A stretch of DNA of 64,000 nucleotides from the NCBI RefSeq assembly GCF_000502955.1, contig NZ_AYWO01000003.1:71067-135066 (forward strand). The letters run 5' to 3'. Source of the stretch: Mesorhizobium sp. LNHC252B00. Its GTDB lineage: Bacteria; Pseudomonadota; Alphaproteobacteria; Rhizobiales; Rhizobiaceae. Both the position numbers and the translations under genes were made by a program. Shown here in pieces: positions 63,980 to 64,000 of this stretch (within the stretch, counting starts at the first letter, position 1; each line of letters begins with the position of its first letter). Under the pieces are notes generated by a model, which was not told the DNA's origin, did no database searches, and worked only from the letters and a program-made list of their open reading frames with translations.

Positions 63980-64000
63980 AGATCGGAAGAGCACACGTCT
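63980..64000. other. Illumina TruSeq adapter sequence at the contig end (artefact)
   Basis: The last 21 bases, starting AGATCGGAAGAGC and ending ACACGTCT, equal the beginning of the Illumina TruSeq read-1 adapter. This is sequencing-library sequence and not genome. The real genomic sequence ends at or before 63979. Confidence 0.95.

Noticed and set aside
1..64000. CRISPR arrays, prophage and rRNA genes
   Set aside because: No regularly spaced direct repeats, phage structural genes or rRNA sequences were seen.

Overview
This is a GC-rich chromosomal segment that reads as an alphaproteobacterium of the order Hyphomicrobiales (Rhizobiales), most likely Mesorhizobium or a close relative. The signs are a gcvTHP operon under a tandem glycine riboswitch, a Caulobacter/rhizobium-type Cpa/Tad pilus operon, a class I polyhydroxybutyrate synthase, DUF982, DUF6074, DUF6434 and DUF2336 proteins that are typical of rhizobia, and two families of dispersed intergenic repeats. 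The genus is inferred from gene content and repeats; no rRNA gene is present. The last 21 bases match the start of the Illumina TruSeq adapter, so the right edge is very probably an untrimmed contig end and not genome.

Layout. 0-3.6 kb: a DUF1345 membrane protein, a membrane cytochrome b plus Tat-exported molybdopterin oxidoreductase pair, and an unusual internally duplicated protein of unknown function. 3.7-9.6 kb: a dispersed repeat, a tandem glycine riboswitch, gcvT-gcvH-gcvP, and a converging membrane diguanylate cyclase. 9.8-18.6 kb: a minus-strand pilus operon (cpaB, cpaC, a short cpaD-like lipoprotein, cpaE, cpaF, tadB, tadC, an exported unknown, a TadD-like TPR lipoprotein). 18.8-33.3 kb: parE, a FUSC transporter, a DUF2336 protein, a MaoC/CoA-ester-lyase pair, a CASTOR/POLLUX-type channel, a flavin reductase/nitroreductase pair, an acyltransferase and thrS.

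33.4-39.8 kb is the eroded part of the window. It holds a methyltransferase gene broken by a deletion, a class D beta-lactamase, yidD, fossils of a tyrosine recombinase and an ISAs1-type transposase, an intact H-NOX + GGDEF/EAL signalling pair, and decayed remains of a glycerol-type ABC transporter (glpS/glpT).

39.8-53.7 kb returns to housekeeping genes: an Fe-S scaffold-like protein, folE, hisI, a patatin-like lipase, recJ, glpX, hom, an aminotransferase, phaC and an M15-like lipoprotein. 54-57 kb: tRNA-Glu, then a second pilus-related cluster (two TadE-like proteins and TadG) and a small Gly/Asn-rich secreted protein with a clear terminator. 57-64 kb: small rhizobial proteins, map, two tiny genes, and a MacAB-like efflux operon divergent from a TetR regulator, with a 17-bp palindrome between them.

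How the parts fit. Pilus genes are in two clusters about 36 kb apart, and neither shows a pilin or prepilin peptidase gene, so those must lie elsewhere. Two c-di-GMP enzymes are present, one in an apparent operon with a heme-based gas sensor. Glycine cleavage, folE, hisI, hom and the aminotransferase are core C1 and amino-acid metabolism; phaC and the MaoC/lyase pair are carbon-storage and acyl-CoA functions. No CRISPR array, prophage or rRNA operon was seen.
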